Position numbers and translations under genes: made by a program. From Sinomonas mesophila (GTDB taxonomy: Bacteria; Actinomycetota; Actinomycetes; Actinomycetales; Micrococcaceae), in NCBI RefSeq assembly GCF_001999765.1, contig NZ_KV908327.1, forward strand, positions 62,384-126,383: DNA of 64,000 bases. Reading direction: 5' to 3'. Within the stretch, counting starts at the first letter, position 1; the number at the start of each line of letters is the position of its first letter. The notes under the pieces are model-generated. The model was given only the letters and a program-made list of their open reading frames with translations, was not told where the DNA came from and searched no databases. Shown here in pieces: positions 44,221 through 52,889 of the stretch.

Positions 44221-45912
44221 ATGACCCAACGTGCCCTGCCCGTCCTCACCGCCCCGCCCCGGCTCCCGTCCGGAACCCTGCGGGTCGTCCCGCTCGGCGG
44301 GCTGGGTGAGGTCGGGCGGAACATGGCCGTGTTCGAGATTGGGGGCAAGCTCCTCATCGTCGACTGCGGCGTGCTGTTCCCCGAGGAGACGCAGCCCGGC
44401 GTCGACCTGATCCTGCCGGACTTCTCGTACATCGAGGACCGCATGGCGGACATCGTCGCCGTCGTCCTGACCCACGGCCACGAGGACCACATCGGTGCGG
44501 TCCCGTACCTCCTGCGCCACCGCCGGGACATCCCGCTCGTCGGCTCCCAGCTCACGCTCGCGCTCGTCGAGGCCAAGCTCGCCGAGCACCGCATCACGCC
44601 CGTCCTGCGGGTCGTGGAGGAGGGCCAGGTCCTGGACCTCGGCCCCTTCCAGACCGAGTTCGTCGCCGTCAACCACTCCATCCCGGACGCCCTCGCGGTG
44701 TTCATCCGCACGGCCGGCGGCAGCGTGCTGCACACGGGCGACTTCAAGATGGACCAGCTGCCCCTCGACGGCCGCATCACCGACCTGCGGCACTTCGCCC
44801 GGCTCGGCGAGGAGGGCGTCGACCTCTTCATGGCGGACTCGACCAACGCCGACATCCCCGGCTTCACGACGGCGGAGAAGGAGATCGGCCCGACTCTGGA
44901 CCGGCTCTTCGGGCAGGCGCGCAAGCGCGTCATCGTGGCCTCGTTCTCCTCGCACGTGCACCGCGTGCAGCAGGTGCTCGACGCCGCCCACCACCACGGC
45001 CGGAAGGTCGCCTTCGTGGGCCGCTCGATGGTGCGGAACATGGCCATCGCCGCGAAGCTCGGCTACCTCGACGTCCCCCCGGGGATCCTCGTCGACATCA
45101 AGAACATCGACGACATCCCCGACCACCGCCTCGTGCTCATGTCGACGGGATCGCAGGGCGAGCCGATGGCCGCGCTCTCGCGCATGGCCAACGGCGACCA
45201 CCGCGTCCAGGTCAACGCCGGGGACATGGTGATCCTCGCGTCCTCGCTCATCCCGGGCAACGAGAACGCCGTCTTCCGCGTCATCAACGGCCTGCTCAAG
45301 CTCGGCGCGAACGTCGTGCACAAGGGCACCGCGAAGGTGCACGTCTCCGGCCACGCAGCGGCCGGCGAGCTCCTGTACTGCTACAACATCATCGAGCCGC
45401 TCAACGCGATGCCCGTGCATGGCGAGACCCGCCACCTCATCGCGAACGGCAACCTCGCGCTCGAGACCGGCATGGAGCCCGAGAGCGTCATCCTCGCCGA
45501 CAACGGCACGGTCGTGGACCTCGCCGGTGGCGTCGCGAAGATCGTCGGCCAGGTCGAGGTCGGGTTCGTCTACGTCGACGGCTCCAGCGTCGGGGAGATC
45601 ACGGACGCGGACCTCAAGGACCGCCGCATCCTCGGCGACGAGGGCTTCATCTCCGTCATCACGGTGGTGAACCGCTCGACTGGCAAGGTGGTCTCGGGCC
45701 CCGAGATCCACGCGCGCGGCGTGGCCGAGGACGACGCGGTGTTCGACGACATCATCCCGAAGGTCAACGCGGCCCTCGAGGAGGCCATCCTCGCCAAGCC
45801 GGACCACACGGCCTACCAGCTCCAGCAGGTCGTGCGCCGGGTCATCGGCACGTGGGTCAGCCGCAAGCTGCGCCGCCGCCCGATGATCATCCCGGTCGTC
45901 CTCGAGGCCTAG
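44221..45912 (+). CDS. rnj: Ribonuclease J
   Basis: 563-residue metallo-beta-lactamase/beta-CASP ribonuclease with endo- and 5'-3' exonuclease activity in RNA maturation and decay. The zinc motif is THGHEDHIGA (His85, His87, Asp89, His90); FMADSTNAD and the beta-CASP block VASFSSHVHRVQQVL follow, and the C-terminal domain ends at RRRPMIIPVVLEA. Full length. GGAAG precedes the ATG. A 13-bp hairpin follows the stop. Confidence 0.97.
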   Translation: MTQRALPVLTAPPRLPSGTLRVVPLGGLGEVGRNMAVFEIGGKLLIVDCGVLFPEETQPGVDLILPDFSYIEDRMADIVAVVLTHGHEDHIGAVPYLLRHRRDIPLVGSQLTLALVEAKLAEHRITPVLRVVEEGQVLDLGPFQTEFVAVNHSIPDALAVFIRTAGGSVLHTGDFKMDQLPLDGRITDLRHFARLGEEGVDLFMADSTNADIPGFTTAEKEIGPTLDRLFGQARKRVIVASFSSHVHRVQQVLDAAHHHGRKVAFVGRSMVRNMAIAAKLGYLDVPPGILVDIKNIDDIPDHRLVLMSTGSQGEPMAALSRMANGDHRVQVNAGDMVILASSLIPGNENAVFRVINGLLKLGANVVHKGTAKVHVSGHAAAGELLYCYNIIEPLNAMPVHGETRHLIANGNLALETGMEPESVILADNGTVVDLAGGVAKIVGQVEVGFVYVDGSSVGEITDADLKDRRILGDEGFISVITVVNRSTGKVVSGPEIHARGVAEDDAVFDDIIPKVNAALEEAILAKPDHTAYQLQQVVRRVIGTWVSRKLRRRPMIIPVVLEA

Positions 45913-45924
45913 CGCACGCGCGCC

Positions 45925-45972
45925 CGAAGGGCCGCCGCCCCCGTGTCAGTCCGCGGGAACGGCGGCCCTTCG
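45925..45972 (+). terminator. 13-bp hairpin after rnj, abutting the ftsK promoter
   Basis: CGAAGGGCCGCCG (45925-45937) and its exact complement (45960-45972), loop 22 bases. It starts 13 bases after the rnj stop and ends 3 bases before the ftsK -10 box. Confidence 0.65.
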
Positions 45973-45975
45973 CTG

Positions 45976-45981
45976 TACCGT
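45976..45981 (+). promoter_or_regulatory. -10 box of leaderless promoter for ftsK
   Basis: TACCGT ends 7 bases before the ATG at 45989. A GTG at 45980 overlaps the box. Confidence 0.5.
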
Positions 45982-45988
45982 GGCGACT

Positions 45989-48922
45989 ATGGCGACTCGT
46001 ACCCCTTCCACGCCACGCTCTTCTTCTGCAGGGTCCGGCACCACCAAGGCCGGCAGCAGGAGCGGCACCCCGAAATCCTCGCCCCGGGCCGCCTCGGGAC
46101 GCGGCGGGAAGGGCAGCACGACGACCCGTTCCGGGGTCACGAGCACTGACGCGGGCCAGCCCCTGCTCGCACGGGTCCTCGGCGGCGCGTGTCTCGCGCT
46201 CGCGCACGCCGTCGGCGGCGGCGTCCGGCGGATCGGCACGGACGTGAGCGACATCGACCCGGCCGAGCGGCGCGACGGCGCCGGCCTGTTCAACCTCGCC
46301 CTCGGCGTGTTCGTCGCGACCTTCGCGTGGTGGGGCTGGCACGGCTGGTTCCCCGACACCGTCTACGCCGTCGTCAACGGCACGTTCGGCTGGATCTCGC
46401 TCGTGCTCCCGCTCATGCTCGCGGTGTGCGCCGTGCGGCTCTTCCGCTGCCCGGGGGACCACCGCGGGAACAACCGCGTCGGCATCGGCTTCCTCATCAT
46501 GGCCTTCTCGGGCACGGGGATCGCGCACGTCGTCGGAGGGATGCCGACGGCGGGCGGCGGCTTCGAGGGCCTGCGCGAGGCGGGCGGCATGCTCGGCTTC
46601 CTCGCTTCCTCCCTCCTGGCCGAGATCCACCCCGCGGTCCCGCTCGTGCTCTACGGGGCCCTCGCCTTCGTCTCGGTGCTCATCGTCACGGCGACGCCGT
46701 TCGCCGCGATCCCGCGCCGGCTCAGCTCCGCGTGGGAGCACCTCATGGGCGCCGATCTCGCGCGGGAGGAGGGCGACGGCCACGATCGGAGCTACCTGTA
46801 CGACAGCGAGCGACGGGCCCAGGAGGCCGCGAAGGGGCGCACGAAGAAGAGGCGCCGCCTCTTCGGCAAGGACGACGACGGGCAGCCCGCGGAGGCCCAG
46901 GACGGCTTCGCAGGCGACGAGCCCTACGAGCGCGCCGTCGTCGAGGACCCGGCCGCGACGGCGCCCCTCGACGCCCCTGAGGGCGGCCGCTCGCAGGCCG
47001 AGGCCGCGATCGAGAAGATCCGCGCCGCCCAGCAGGCCGGCCGCGCCGGAGCGGGCGCCCGGGCCCCCGAGGGCGCCACCGAGGCGATCCCGACGGTCGG
47101 GCTCCCGACGCCGAACCTTCCTGGGGCGCCCGCCGGCGCCGCCGTGCCCCGGGTGCCCTCGACGCCGCCGCCGCCCGCGGGCCCGCCCACCCCCATCCCG
47201 CAGCGCACCGAGCAGCTCGAACTCTCGGGCGACGTCGCGTACACGCTCCCCACCTCGGAGTTCCTCGTCCAGGGAAGCGCCCCGAAGGAGCGCACCGAGG
47301 CGAACGACGCCGTCGTCGCGGCCCTGACGAACACCCTCCAGCAGTTCAACGTCGACGCGGAGGTGACCGGCTTCTCGCGCGGACCCACCGTGACGCGGTA
47401 CGAGATCGAGCTCTCGCCCGGAACGAAGGTCGAGAAGGTCACGGCCCTGAGCAAGAACATCGCCTACGCCGTCGCGAGCTCGGACGTGCGCATCCTGAGC
47501 CCCATCCCGGGCAAGAGCGCGATCGGCATCGAGATCCCGAACACGGACCGCGAGACCGTCTCGCTCGGCGACGTCCTGCGCAGCCAGAACGCCCGCCGCA
47601 CCGACCACCCCATGGTCATGGGCGTCGGCAAGGACGTCGAGGGCGGCTTCGTGGTCGCCAACCTCGCCAAGATGCCGCACATGCTCGTCGCCGGCGCCAC
47701 GGGCGCGGGCAAGTCGTCGTTCGTGAACTCGATGATCACCTCGATCCTCATGCGCGCGACACCGGATGAAGTCCGCATGGTCATGGTCGACCCGAAGCGC
47801 GTCGAGCTCACCGCGTACGAGGGCGTCCCGCACCTCATCACGCCCATCATCACGAACCCCAAGAAGGCCGCGGAGGCGCTGCAGTGGGTCGTGCGAGAGA
47901 TGGATGCCCGGTACGACGACCTGGCGAACTACGGGTACAAGCACCTCGACGACTTCAACAAGGCCGTCCGAGCGGGCAAGGTCGTGCCGCCGCCGGGCTC
48001 CGAGCGGAAGGTCCGGCCCTACCCCTACCTCCTCGTGATCGTTGACGAGCTCGCCGACCTCATGATGGTCGCGCCCCGCGACGTCGAGGACTCGATCGTG
48101 CGCATCACGCAGCTCGCCCGCGCGGCCGGCATCCACCTCGTCCTCGCGACCCAGCGCCCGAGCGTCGACGTCGTCACCGGCCTGATCAAGGCCAACGTGC
48201 CCTCGCGCATGGCCTTCGCGACCTCGTCCGTGACGGACTCCCGCGTCGTGCTGGACCAGCCCGGGGCCGAGAAGCTCATCGGCCAGGGCGACGCCCTGTT
48301 CCTGCCGATGGGCGCCTCGAAGCCCATGCGCGTCCAGGGCGCGTGGGTCTCCGAGTCGGAGATCCACAAGGTCGTCGAGCACGTCAAGGGCCAGCTGCAG
48401 GTGACCTACCGCGACGACGTCGCCGCGGAGACCGAGAAGAAGCAGATCGACGAGGAGATCGGCGACGACCTCGAGGTGCTCCTGCAGGCCACCGAACTCG
48501 TCGTCACGACCCAGTTCGGCTCGACCTCGATGCTCCAGCGCAAGCTCCGCGTGGGGTTCGCGAAGGCCGGCCGGCTCATGGACCTGCTCGAGAGCCGCGG
48601 CGTCGTGGGCCCCTCGGAGGGGTCCAAGGCGCGCGACGTCCTGGTCAAGCCGGACGACCTGCCCGCCGTGCTCGCCGCGCTCCGCGGTGACGACGCGCCG
48701 TCGTCCGCCCCCGGGACCACCGCCGACCACACGGCGGCAGCACTTGCCGACAACGCGAGCGCCAACCACCGGATGGGCGAGTACCGGGCTGCCTCGCCGT
48801 ACGCCGAGGACCTCGTCGCGGCCGACCTCGACGCACGCCCCCAGGCGGCGGAGTACTACGACGGCGCTGACGGCGACGACGAGGATGGCGGCGAGGACGC
48901 GTGGCAGCTCACCGGACGCTAG
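45989..48922 (+). CDS. ftsK: DNA translocase FtsK/SpoIIIE
   Basis: 977-residue septal DNA pump. The Ser/Thr/Arg-rich N-terminus leads to four membrane helices (about 90-230), a Pro/Ala-rich linker (about 260-415), then the FtsK alpha/beta motor with Walker A GATGAGKSS and Walker B VIVDELADLMM, and a gamma winged-helix domain near TTQFGSTSMLQRKLRVGFAK for KOPS reading. An acidic tail ends the protein. ATG 45989 is preferred to GTG 45980 on the leaderless-promoter argument. pgsA follows. Confidence 0.96.
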   Translation: MATRTPSTPRSSSAGSGTTKAGSRSGTPKSSPRAASGRGGKGSTTTRSGVTSTDAGQPLLARVLGGACLALAHAVGGGVRRIGTDVSDIDPAERRDGAGLFNLALGVFVATFAWWGWHGWFPDTVYAVVNGTFGWISLVLPLMLAVCAVRLFRCPGDHRGNNRVGIGFLIMAFSGTGIAHVVGGMPTAGGGFEGLREAGGMLGFLASSLLAEIHPAVPLVLYGALAFVSVLIVTATPFAAIPRRLSSAWEHLMGADLAREEGDGHDRSYLYDSERRAQEAAKGRTKKRRRLFGKDDDGQPAEAQDGFAGDEPYERAVVEDPAATAPLDAPEGGRSQAEAAIEKIRAAQQAGRAGAGARAPEGATEAIPTVGLPTPNLPGAPAGAAVPRVPSTPPPPAGPPTPIPQRTEQLELSGDVAYTLPTSEFLVQGSAPKERTEANDAVVAALTNTLQQFNVDAEVTGFSRGPTVTRYEIELSPGTKVEKVTALSKNIAYAVASSDVRILSPIPGKSAIGIEIPNTDRETVSLGDVLRSQNARRTDHPMVMGVGKDVEGGFVVANLAKMPHMLVAGATGAGKSSFVNSMITSILMRATPDEVRMVMVDPKRVELTAYEGVPHLITPIITNPKKAAEALQWVVREMDARYDDLANYGYKHLDDFNKAVRAGKVVPPPGSERKVRPYPYLLVIVDELADLMMVAPRDVEDSIVRITQLARAAGIHLVLATQRPSVDVVTGLIKANVPSRMAFATSSVTDSRVVLDQPGAEKLIGQGDALFLPMGASKPMRVQGAWVSESEIHKVVEHVKGQLQVTYRDDVAAETEKKQIDEEIGDDLEVLLQATELVVTTQFGSTSMLQRKLRVGFAKAGRLMDLLESRGVVGPSEGSKARDVLVKPDDLPAVLAALRGDDAPSSAPGTTADHTAAALADNASANHRMGEYRAASPYAEDLVAADLDARPQAAEYYDGADGDDEDGGEDAWQLTGR

Positions 48923-48925
48923 GCT
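48920..48925 (+). promoter_or_regulatory. -10 box of leaderless promoter for pgsA
   Basis: TAGGCT, overlapping the ftsK stop codon, ends 6 bases before the GTG at 48932. Confidence 0.5.
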
Positions 48926-48931
48926 GAACCG

Positions 48932-49525
48932 GTGACCCCTCCGCCGTCGACCCAGCCGAGTCAGCTCTGGAACCTGCCGAACATCCTCACGATGTTCCGG
49001 ATCGCCCTCGTCCCGGTGTTCATCTGGTTCATGGCCGCGGACGCCTCGGAGCAGGGGCCGCTCCGGTGGTTCGCGGTGCTCGCGTTCGCCGTCGCGATGT
49101 ACACCGACCAGCTCGACGGGCAGATCGCGCGCAAGCGCAACCTCGTGACCGACTTCGGGAAGATCGCCGACCCCATCGCCGACAAGCTCCTCACGGGGTC
49201 CGCCCTCGTGCTCCTCTCGCTCCTGGGCGAGCTCCCGTGGTGGATCACGATCGTGATCCTCGTGCGGGAATGGGGGATCACGGCGCTGCGCTTCGTCGTC
49301 ATCCGCTACGGCGTCATGCCCGCCTCGCCCGGGGGCAAGCTCAAGACCGTCCTGCAGACCGTGGCGCTGGGCCTGTACCTGCTGCCCCTGCGCGATGTCG
49401 CGCCCGCGGTGCCCGCGGTCGCGTTCGCTGTCATGCTCGCCGCCGTGGCTGTGACGGTCGCGACGGGCGTGGATTACGTGGTCAAGGCGCTGCGGCTGCG
49501 CGCCGCGTCGCGGCAGGCTGGCTGA
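48932..49525 (+). CDS. pgsA: CDP-diacylglycerol-glycerol-3-phosphate 3-phosphatidyltransferase
   Basis: 197-residue CDP-alcohol phosphatidyltransferase making phosphatidylglycerol phosphate. The family motif reads TDQLDGQIARKRNLVTDFG followed by KIADPIADK, with the usual Asp and Arg positions present. LWNLPNILTMFRIALVPVF opens the membrane part, with about five further helices. The GTG start fits a leaderless transcript. cinA follows after one base, forming the common actinobacterial pgsA-cinA-clgR block. Confidence 0.94.
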   Translation: MTPPPSTQPSQLWNLPNILTMFRIALVPVFIWFMAADASEQGPLRWFAVLAFAVAMYTDQLDGQIARKRNLVTDFGKIADPIADKLLTGSALVLLSLLGELPWWITIVILVREWGITALRFVVIRYGVMPASPGGKLKTVLQTVALGLYLLPLRDVAPAVPAVAFAVMLAAVAVTVATGVDYVVKALRLRAASRQAG

Positions 49526-49526
49526 G

Positions 49527-50018
49527 ATGGCCGACGGCGCGGGCGTGGGCCCGGCGGAGGTCGTCGCGGAGTTCGTGGCGCGCGGGCTGACGGCGGGGAC
49601 GGCCGAGTCGCTGACCGCGGGCCAGGTGGCGGCCGCCCTCGCGGACGTGCCCGGGGCCTCGGCGATGCTGCGCGGCGGGATCGTCAGCTACGCGAGCGAA
49701 GTCAAGGCCAGCCTGCTCGGGGTGCCCGAGAGCCTCCTCGCGGAGGCGGGCTCGGTGGAGCCGGAGGTCGCGCGCGCGATGGCCGTCGGGGCCCGGGACG
49801 CGCTCGGGGCCGACTACGCGGTGGCGACGACGGGGGCCGCGGGCCCCGAGCCGCACGACGGCAAGCCCGTCGGGACCGTGTTCGTGGCCGTCGCGGGGCC
49901 GGCCGGATCGGTGGTTGCCGCACACCTCTTCGCGGGCGGGCGGGCGGAGATCAGGGCCGCCGCGACCCGCGCGGCGCTCGCCGCGCTCCTCAGTGCCGTC
50001 CGCGCCGACGCGGGCTGA
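49527..50018 (+). CDS. cinA: CinA C-terminal domain protein (nicotinamide-nucleotide amidohydrolase)
   Basis: 163 residues comprising only the PncC/CinA C-terminal domain, which deamidates nicotinamide mononucleotide for NAD recycling. TAGTAESLTAGQVAAALADV, LRGGIVSYASEVKASLLGV and ATTGAAGPEPHDGKPVGTVF are the conserved blocks. The N-terminal MoCF-like domain of long CinA is absent, as in other short actinobacterial forms. It starts 1 base after pgsA and precedes clgR by a 316-base gap. Confidence 0.93.
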   Translation: MADGAGVGPAEVVAEFVARGLTAGTAESLTAGQVAAALADVPGASAMLRGGIVSYASEVKASLLGVPESLLAEAGSVEPEVARAMAVGARDALGADYAVATTGAAGPEPHDGKPVGTVFVAVAGPAGSVVAAHLFAGGRAEIRAAATRAALAALLSAVRADAG

Positions 50019-50334
50019 CGGCGTCGGACGGAACGTTCGACGGGGCACCGACAGGCGGCGAAACGACGGGCCCGAAGCTGGGAGAGTCCTGTGAATCGGT
50101 TGCCGTCGGAACAGACCGGGGAACAAAGATTTCATCACATCAGTTGTGGTTAGTGTCGTCATCCGGAGGCGGCGTCACTAAGATGAATCAGACCGGAGGC
50201 CCGCATGCGGGGCACCCACGATGAGGAGCGCGTCGATACACATGGTTAAGCAGCCCGTGTCCGTCAATGGAGTAGTCCGCTGGCGCGATGCGGGCGTGGC
50301 TGGCAGCACGAAGCTGGAACAGAAGGAGCGCACG
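50019..50334 (+). promoter_or_regulatory. Upstream region of clgR
   Basis: No gene in 316 bases. It has TAAGAT (50179-50184) as a likely -10 box and an inverted pair TTAGTG (50150-50155)/CACTAA (50176-50181) flanking the expected -35, a candidate regulator site. The segment 50090-50160 is relatively AT-rich. An in-frame ATG at 50242 would add 31 residues to ClgR. Confidence 0.5.
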
Positions 50335-50667
50335 ATGGTTGTTCTGCGTCATGAGATTGGAGACGTCCTGCGGGACGTCCGCCAGCGCCAGGGCCGCACG
50401 CTCCGTGAAGTCTCGCACAACGCCCGTGTGTCCCTGGGCTACCTGAGCGAAGTGGAGCGGGGCCAGAAGGAAGCATCATCCGAGCTTCTGTCCTCGATCT
50501 GCGCCGCGCTGGACGTGCCCCTGTCGGTCATGCTGCGCGAGGTCAGCGATCGCGTCGCAGTGGCCGAAGGAATCACGATCCCCGACACCGTCCCGCAGGA
50601 GTTCGCCCAGCGGTACGGCCGGGGCCTTCCCAACGACTTGGACGCCCAGCTGAGCACCCTCAGCTGA
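50335..50667 (+). CDS. clgR: ClgR family transcriptional regulator
   Basis: 110-residue XRE-type regulator. The helix-turn-helix is near-identical to Clg[21 protein letters not shown] and [20 protein letters not shown]. In corynebacteria, streptomycetes and mycobacteria ClgR activates clpP and lon protease genes and is itself a Clp substrate. The ATG at 50335 has AAGGAG 7 bases upstream and gives the usual length of about 107-112; ATG 50242 is an alternative start. A 20-bp terminator hairpin follows. Confidence 0.92.
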   Translation: MVVLRHEIGDVLRDVRQRQGRTLREVSHNARVSLGYLSEVERGQKEASSELLSSICAALDVPLSVMLREVSDRVAVAEGITIPDTVPQEFAQRYGRGLPNDLDAQLSTLS

Positions 50668-50676
50668 GCACCCCGA

Positions 50677-50721
50677 ACGACGGCGGGGCCGGGCACGCGC
50701 AGTGCCCGGCCCCGCCGTCGT
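50677..50721. terminator. 20-bp bidirectional terminator hairpin
   Basis: Bases 50677-50696 (ACGACGGCGGGGCCGGGCAC) are perfectly complementary to 50702-50721 with a 5-base loop, exactly filling the gap between convergent clgR and the MarR gene. Confidence 0.8.
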
Positions 50722-51213
50722 CTATGCGTCCGGCGGCCCGCCGGGGCCGTGCCGGTCCGCCGGACGTTCGGCGAGGGCATCGTTGAGCCGGAACAGGTAG
50801 CGGGCGAGGGCGTCGACGTCGTCCGGCTCCCAGGTCCCGAGGGCCTCGCGGAAGAAGGCGTGCCGGCGTTGGCGGAACGTATCCACGTGCTCCCTGCCGG
50901 CCTCGGTCAGCGAGACGATGGAGGCGCGCCCGTCGTGCGGGTCGGGCTCCTTGCCCACGAGTCCCAGCTCCTCGAGGAGGGCCACCTGCCGGCTCACTGT
51001 GGGCTTGCCGACGCCGACGGCCGCCGCCAGGTCGGTCACGCGCAGGGGTCCCTCGCGGTGCAGGATCGCGAGCAGCCCATACCCCGCGGGGTCGAGTTCG
51101 GGGTGCAGCGTGCGCGCGAGGGAGAGCGATGCGGCCCTGCCGCGACGCCAGAGGAGGCCGAGCTGCTGCTCGATCTCCTGGAGGGCGGCGTCGAGCTGGT
51201 CGGGGGAGGGCAT
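50722..51213 (-). CDS. MarR family transcriptional regulator
   Basis: 163-residue winged-helix regulator. LRVTDLAAAVGVGKPTVSRQ is the recognition helix, followed by EELGLVGKEPDPHDGRASIV, the MarR wing with its DxRxxx signature. The ATG at 51213 is chosen because a perfect -10 box lies 7 bases upstream (leaderless); longer in-frame ATGs at 51222 and 51225 overlap that box. Target and ligand are unknown; no linked target operon is adjacent on the same strand. Confidence 0.9.
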   Translation of the reverse strand: MPSPDQLDAALQEIEQQLGLLWRRGRAASLSLARTLHPELDPAGYGLLAILHREGPLRVTDLAAAVGVGKPTVSRQVALLEELGLVGKEPDPHDGRASIVSLTEAGREHVDTFRQRRHAFFREALGTWEPDDVDALARYLFRLNDALAERPADRHGPGGPPDA

Positions 51214-51220
51214 GGCTCCC

Positions 51221-51226
51221 ATCATA
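51221..51226 (-). promoter_or_regulatory. -10 box of leaderless promoter for the MarR gene
   Basis: On the minus strand TATGAT, then 7 bases, then ATG. Confidence 0.55.
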
Positions 51227-51343
51227 GGCGCGGCGGCGGGGCCACAGCGGCGGCCGCGAGGCCCGGGTCCGTCGCCGGCGCCGGTCGTCGGTACGGGGCA
51301 ACCGGCGGGGACTCCGCCGCCGCGGGGGATCTGCCCTGCGTGG

Positions 51344-51349
51344 AAGAAT
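51344..51349 (+). promoter_or_regulatory. -10 box of leaderless promoter for the DUF3046 gene
   Basis: AAGAAT ends 6 bases before the GTG at 51356. It lacks the first-position T. Confidence 0.4.
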
Positions 51350-51355
51350 GGGACG

Positions 51356-51577
51356 GTGCGGAACAGCGACTTCTGGCGGCTCATGGAGGACGAGTTCGGG
51401 CCCGGCTATGCCCACGTCCTGGCGTCCTCTGCCGTCCTCTCCGCAGTCGGCGGACGGACCGCACAGGAGGCGCTGCGCGCCGGGGTGCACCCCCGCGAAG
51501 TATGGCTCGCGGTGTGCGACCTCCAGGATGTCCCCGCCGAGCGGCGCCTCGGGCGTGACCGCCCGATCCGCGACTGA
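51356..51577 (+). CDS. DUF3046 domain-containing protein
   Basis: 73-residue small protein. SDFWRLMEDEFGPGYAHVL and REVWLAVCDLQDVPAERRLG are typical of the DUF3046 family, found just upstream of recA across actinobacteria. Function is unknown. The conserved neighbourhood suggests a link to RecA/RecX but there is no direct evidence. GTG start, leaderless-like. Confidence 0.85.
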   Translation: MRNSDFWRLMEDEFGPGYAHVLASSAVLSAVGGRTAQEALRAGVHPREVWLAVCDLQDVPAERRLGRDRPIRD

Positions 51578-51642
51578 GGCTGCAGCGGCGGCAGGCGGCG
51601 GGGGACGATCCGGGGCGATTCCGCGACACGCCGAGGCGGGAT

Positions 51643-51658
51643 TCGAAGATGTGTTCGG
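51643..51658 (+). promoter_or_regulatory. LexA (SOS) box upstream of recA
   Basis: TCGAAGATGTGTTCGG matches the actinobacterial SOS palindrome TCGAACATGTGTTCGA at 14 of 16 positions, 184 bases before the recA start. Confidence 0.7.
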
Positions 51659-51750
51659 GGGCGCGGTATTGTCCTCCACAGAGCTTCTTTTCCGCGCAAT
51701 CCGCCGTGGGCACGGGAGGGTTGTCCACAGGCGGGAGTCCAACGCGACGG

Positions 51751-51773
51751 CTGTCGGTGGGCGCCGGTAGCGT
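51751..51773 (+). promoter_or_regulatory. LexA-independent DNA-damage promoter of recA (PafBC/RecA-NDp type)
   Basis: CTGTCGGTG (51751-51759), exactly 8 bases, then TAGCGT (51768-51773). This follows the mycobacterial RecA-NDp consensus tTGTCRGtg-N8-TAnnnT recognised with the PafBC activator. Confidence 0.75.
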
Positions 51774-51842
51774 AGCGGCGTGGAGGACATGGCGGGCCGG
51801 ACAGGTGCCCCGCCGACGACAATCGGATCCCGGAGGTGGACC

Positions 51843-52889
51843 ATGGCAGTTTCGCCGGAGCGCGAGAAGGCCCTCGAGGCGGCGCTCGCCCAGATCGACA
51901 AGCAGTTCGGCAAGGGCTCGATCATGCGCCTTGGCGACGACACCCGCGCGCCCGTGGAGATCATCCCCACCGGCTCCATCGCGCTGGACGTCGCCCTCGG
52001 CATCGGCGGCCTTCCGCGCGGCCGCATCATCGAGATCTATGGTCCCGAGTCCTCCGGTAAGACGACCGTTGCCCTCCACGCGGTGGCCAACGCCCAGCGC
52101 AACGGCGGCATCGCGGCGTTCATCGACGCCGAGCACGCACTCGATCCGGACTACGCCGCCAAGCTCGGCGTCGACACCGACGCGCTCCTCGTCTCCCAGC
52201 CGGACACGGGCGAGCAGGCCCTCGAGATCATGGACATGCTCGTGGGCTCCGGGTCCCTCGACATCATCGTCATCGACTCCGTGGCGGCGCTCGTGCCCCG
52301 CGCCGAGATCGAGGGCGAGATGGGCGACAGCCACGTCGGCCTGCAGGCCCGCCTCATGAGCCAGGCGCTGCGCAAGGTCGCGGGCCGGCTCAACCAGACC
52401 AAGACCACCGCGATCTTCATCAACCAGCTGCGCGAGAAGATCGGCGTGTTCTTCGGCTCGCCCGAGACGACGACGGGTGGCAAGGCGCTCAAGTTCTATG
52501 CCTCCGTGCGCATCGACATCCGCCGGATCCAGACCCTCAAGGAGGGCGCGGACTCGGTCGGCAACCGGACCAAGGCCAAGATCGTCAAGAACAAGATGGC
52601 CCCGCCCTTCAAGCAGGCCGAGTTCGACATCATCTACGGTCACGGCATCTCGCGCGAGGGCGGGATCATCGACATGGGCGTCGAGCACGGCATCATCAAG
52701 AAGTCCGGATCCTGGTTCACGTACGACGGCGACCAGCTCGGCCAGGGCATGGAGAACTCGCGCCGCTTCCTGCGCGACAACCCTGAGCTGGCGGACGAGC
52801 TCGAGCGCCTCATCAAGGAGAAGCTCGGCGTGGGGGTCAAGGCCGCGGCCGAGGAGCAGCCGCGCCTGAAGGCCGTTGACGGCGACTGA
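51843..52889 (+). CDS. recA: Recombinase A
   Basis: 348-residue RecA for homologous recombination and LexA autocleavage. Walker A is GPESSGKT near residues 65-72, preceded by the [12 protein letters not shown] start region; [20 protein letters not shown] and [20 protein letters not shown] are loop regions. No intein interrupts it, unlike some mycobacterial recA genes. The ATG at 51843 gives the standard length; an upstream in-frame ATG at 51780 would add 21 residues. recX overlaps the 3' end. Confidence 0.98.
   Translation: MAVSPEREKALEAALAQIDKQFGKGSIMRLGDDTRAPVEIIPTGSIALDVALGIGGLPRGRIIEIYGPESSGKTTVALHAVANAQRNGGIAAFIDAEHALDPDYAAKLGVDTDALLVSQPDTGEQALEIMDMLVGSGSLDIIVIDSVAALVPRAEIEGEMGDSHVGLQARLMSQALRKVAGRLNQTKTTAIFINQLREKIGVFFGSPETTTGGKALKFYASVRIDIRRIQTLKEGADSVGNRTKAKIVKNKMAPPFKQAEFDIIYGHGISREGGIIDMGVEHGIIKKSGSWFTYDGDQLGQGMENSRRFLRDNPELADELERLIKEKLGVGVKAAAEEQPRLKAVDGD

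Noticed and set aside
42223-45807. Minus-strand 1194-codon open frame across dapA and rnj
   Set aside because: Antisense shadow of well-supported plus-strand genes; no motif or plausible start.
50031-50038. GAACGTTC palindrome considered as a LexA box
   Set aside because: Actinobacterial SOS boxes need four bases between GAAC and GTTC; here there are none.
51843-52889. Possible intein in recA
   Set aside because: The gene is a normal 348 codons with continuous RecA motifs.
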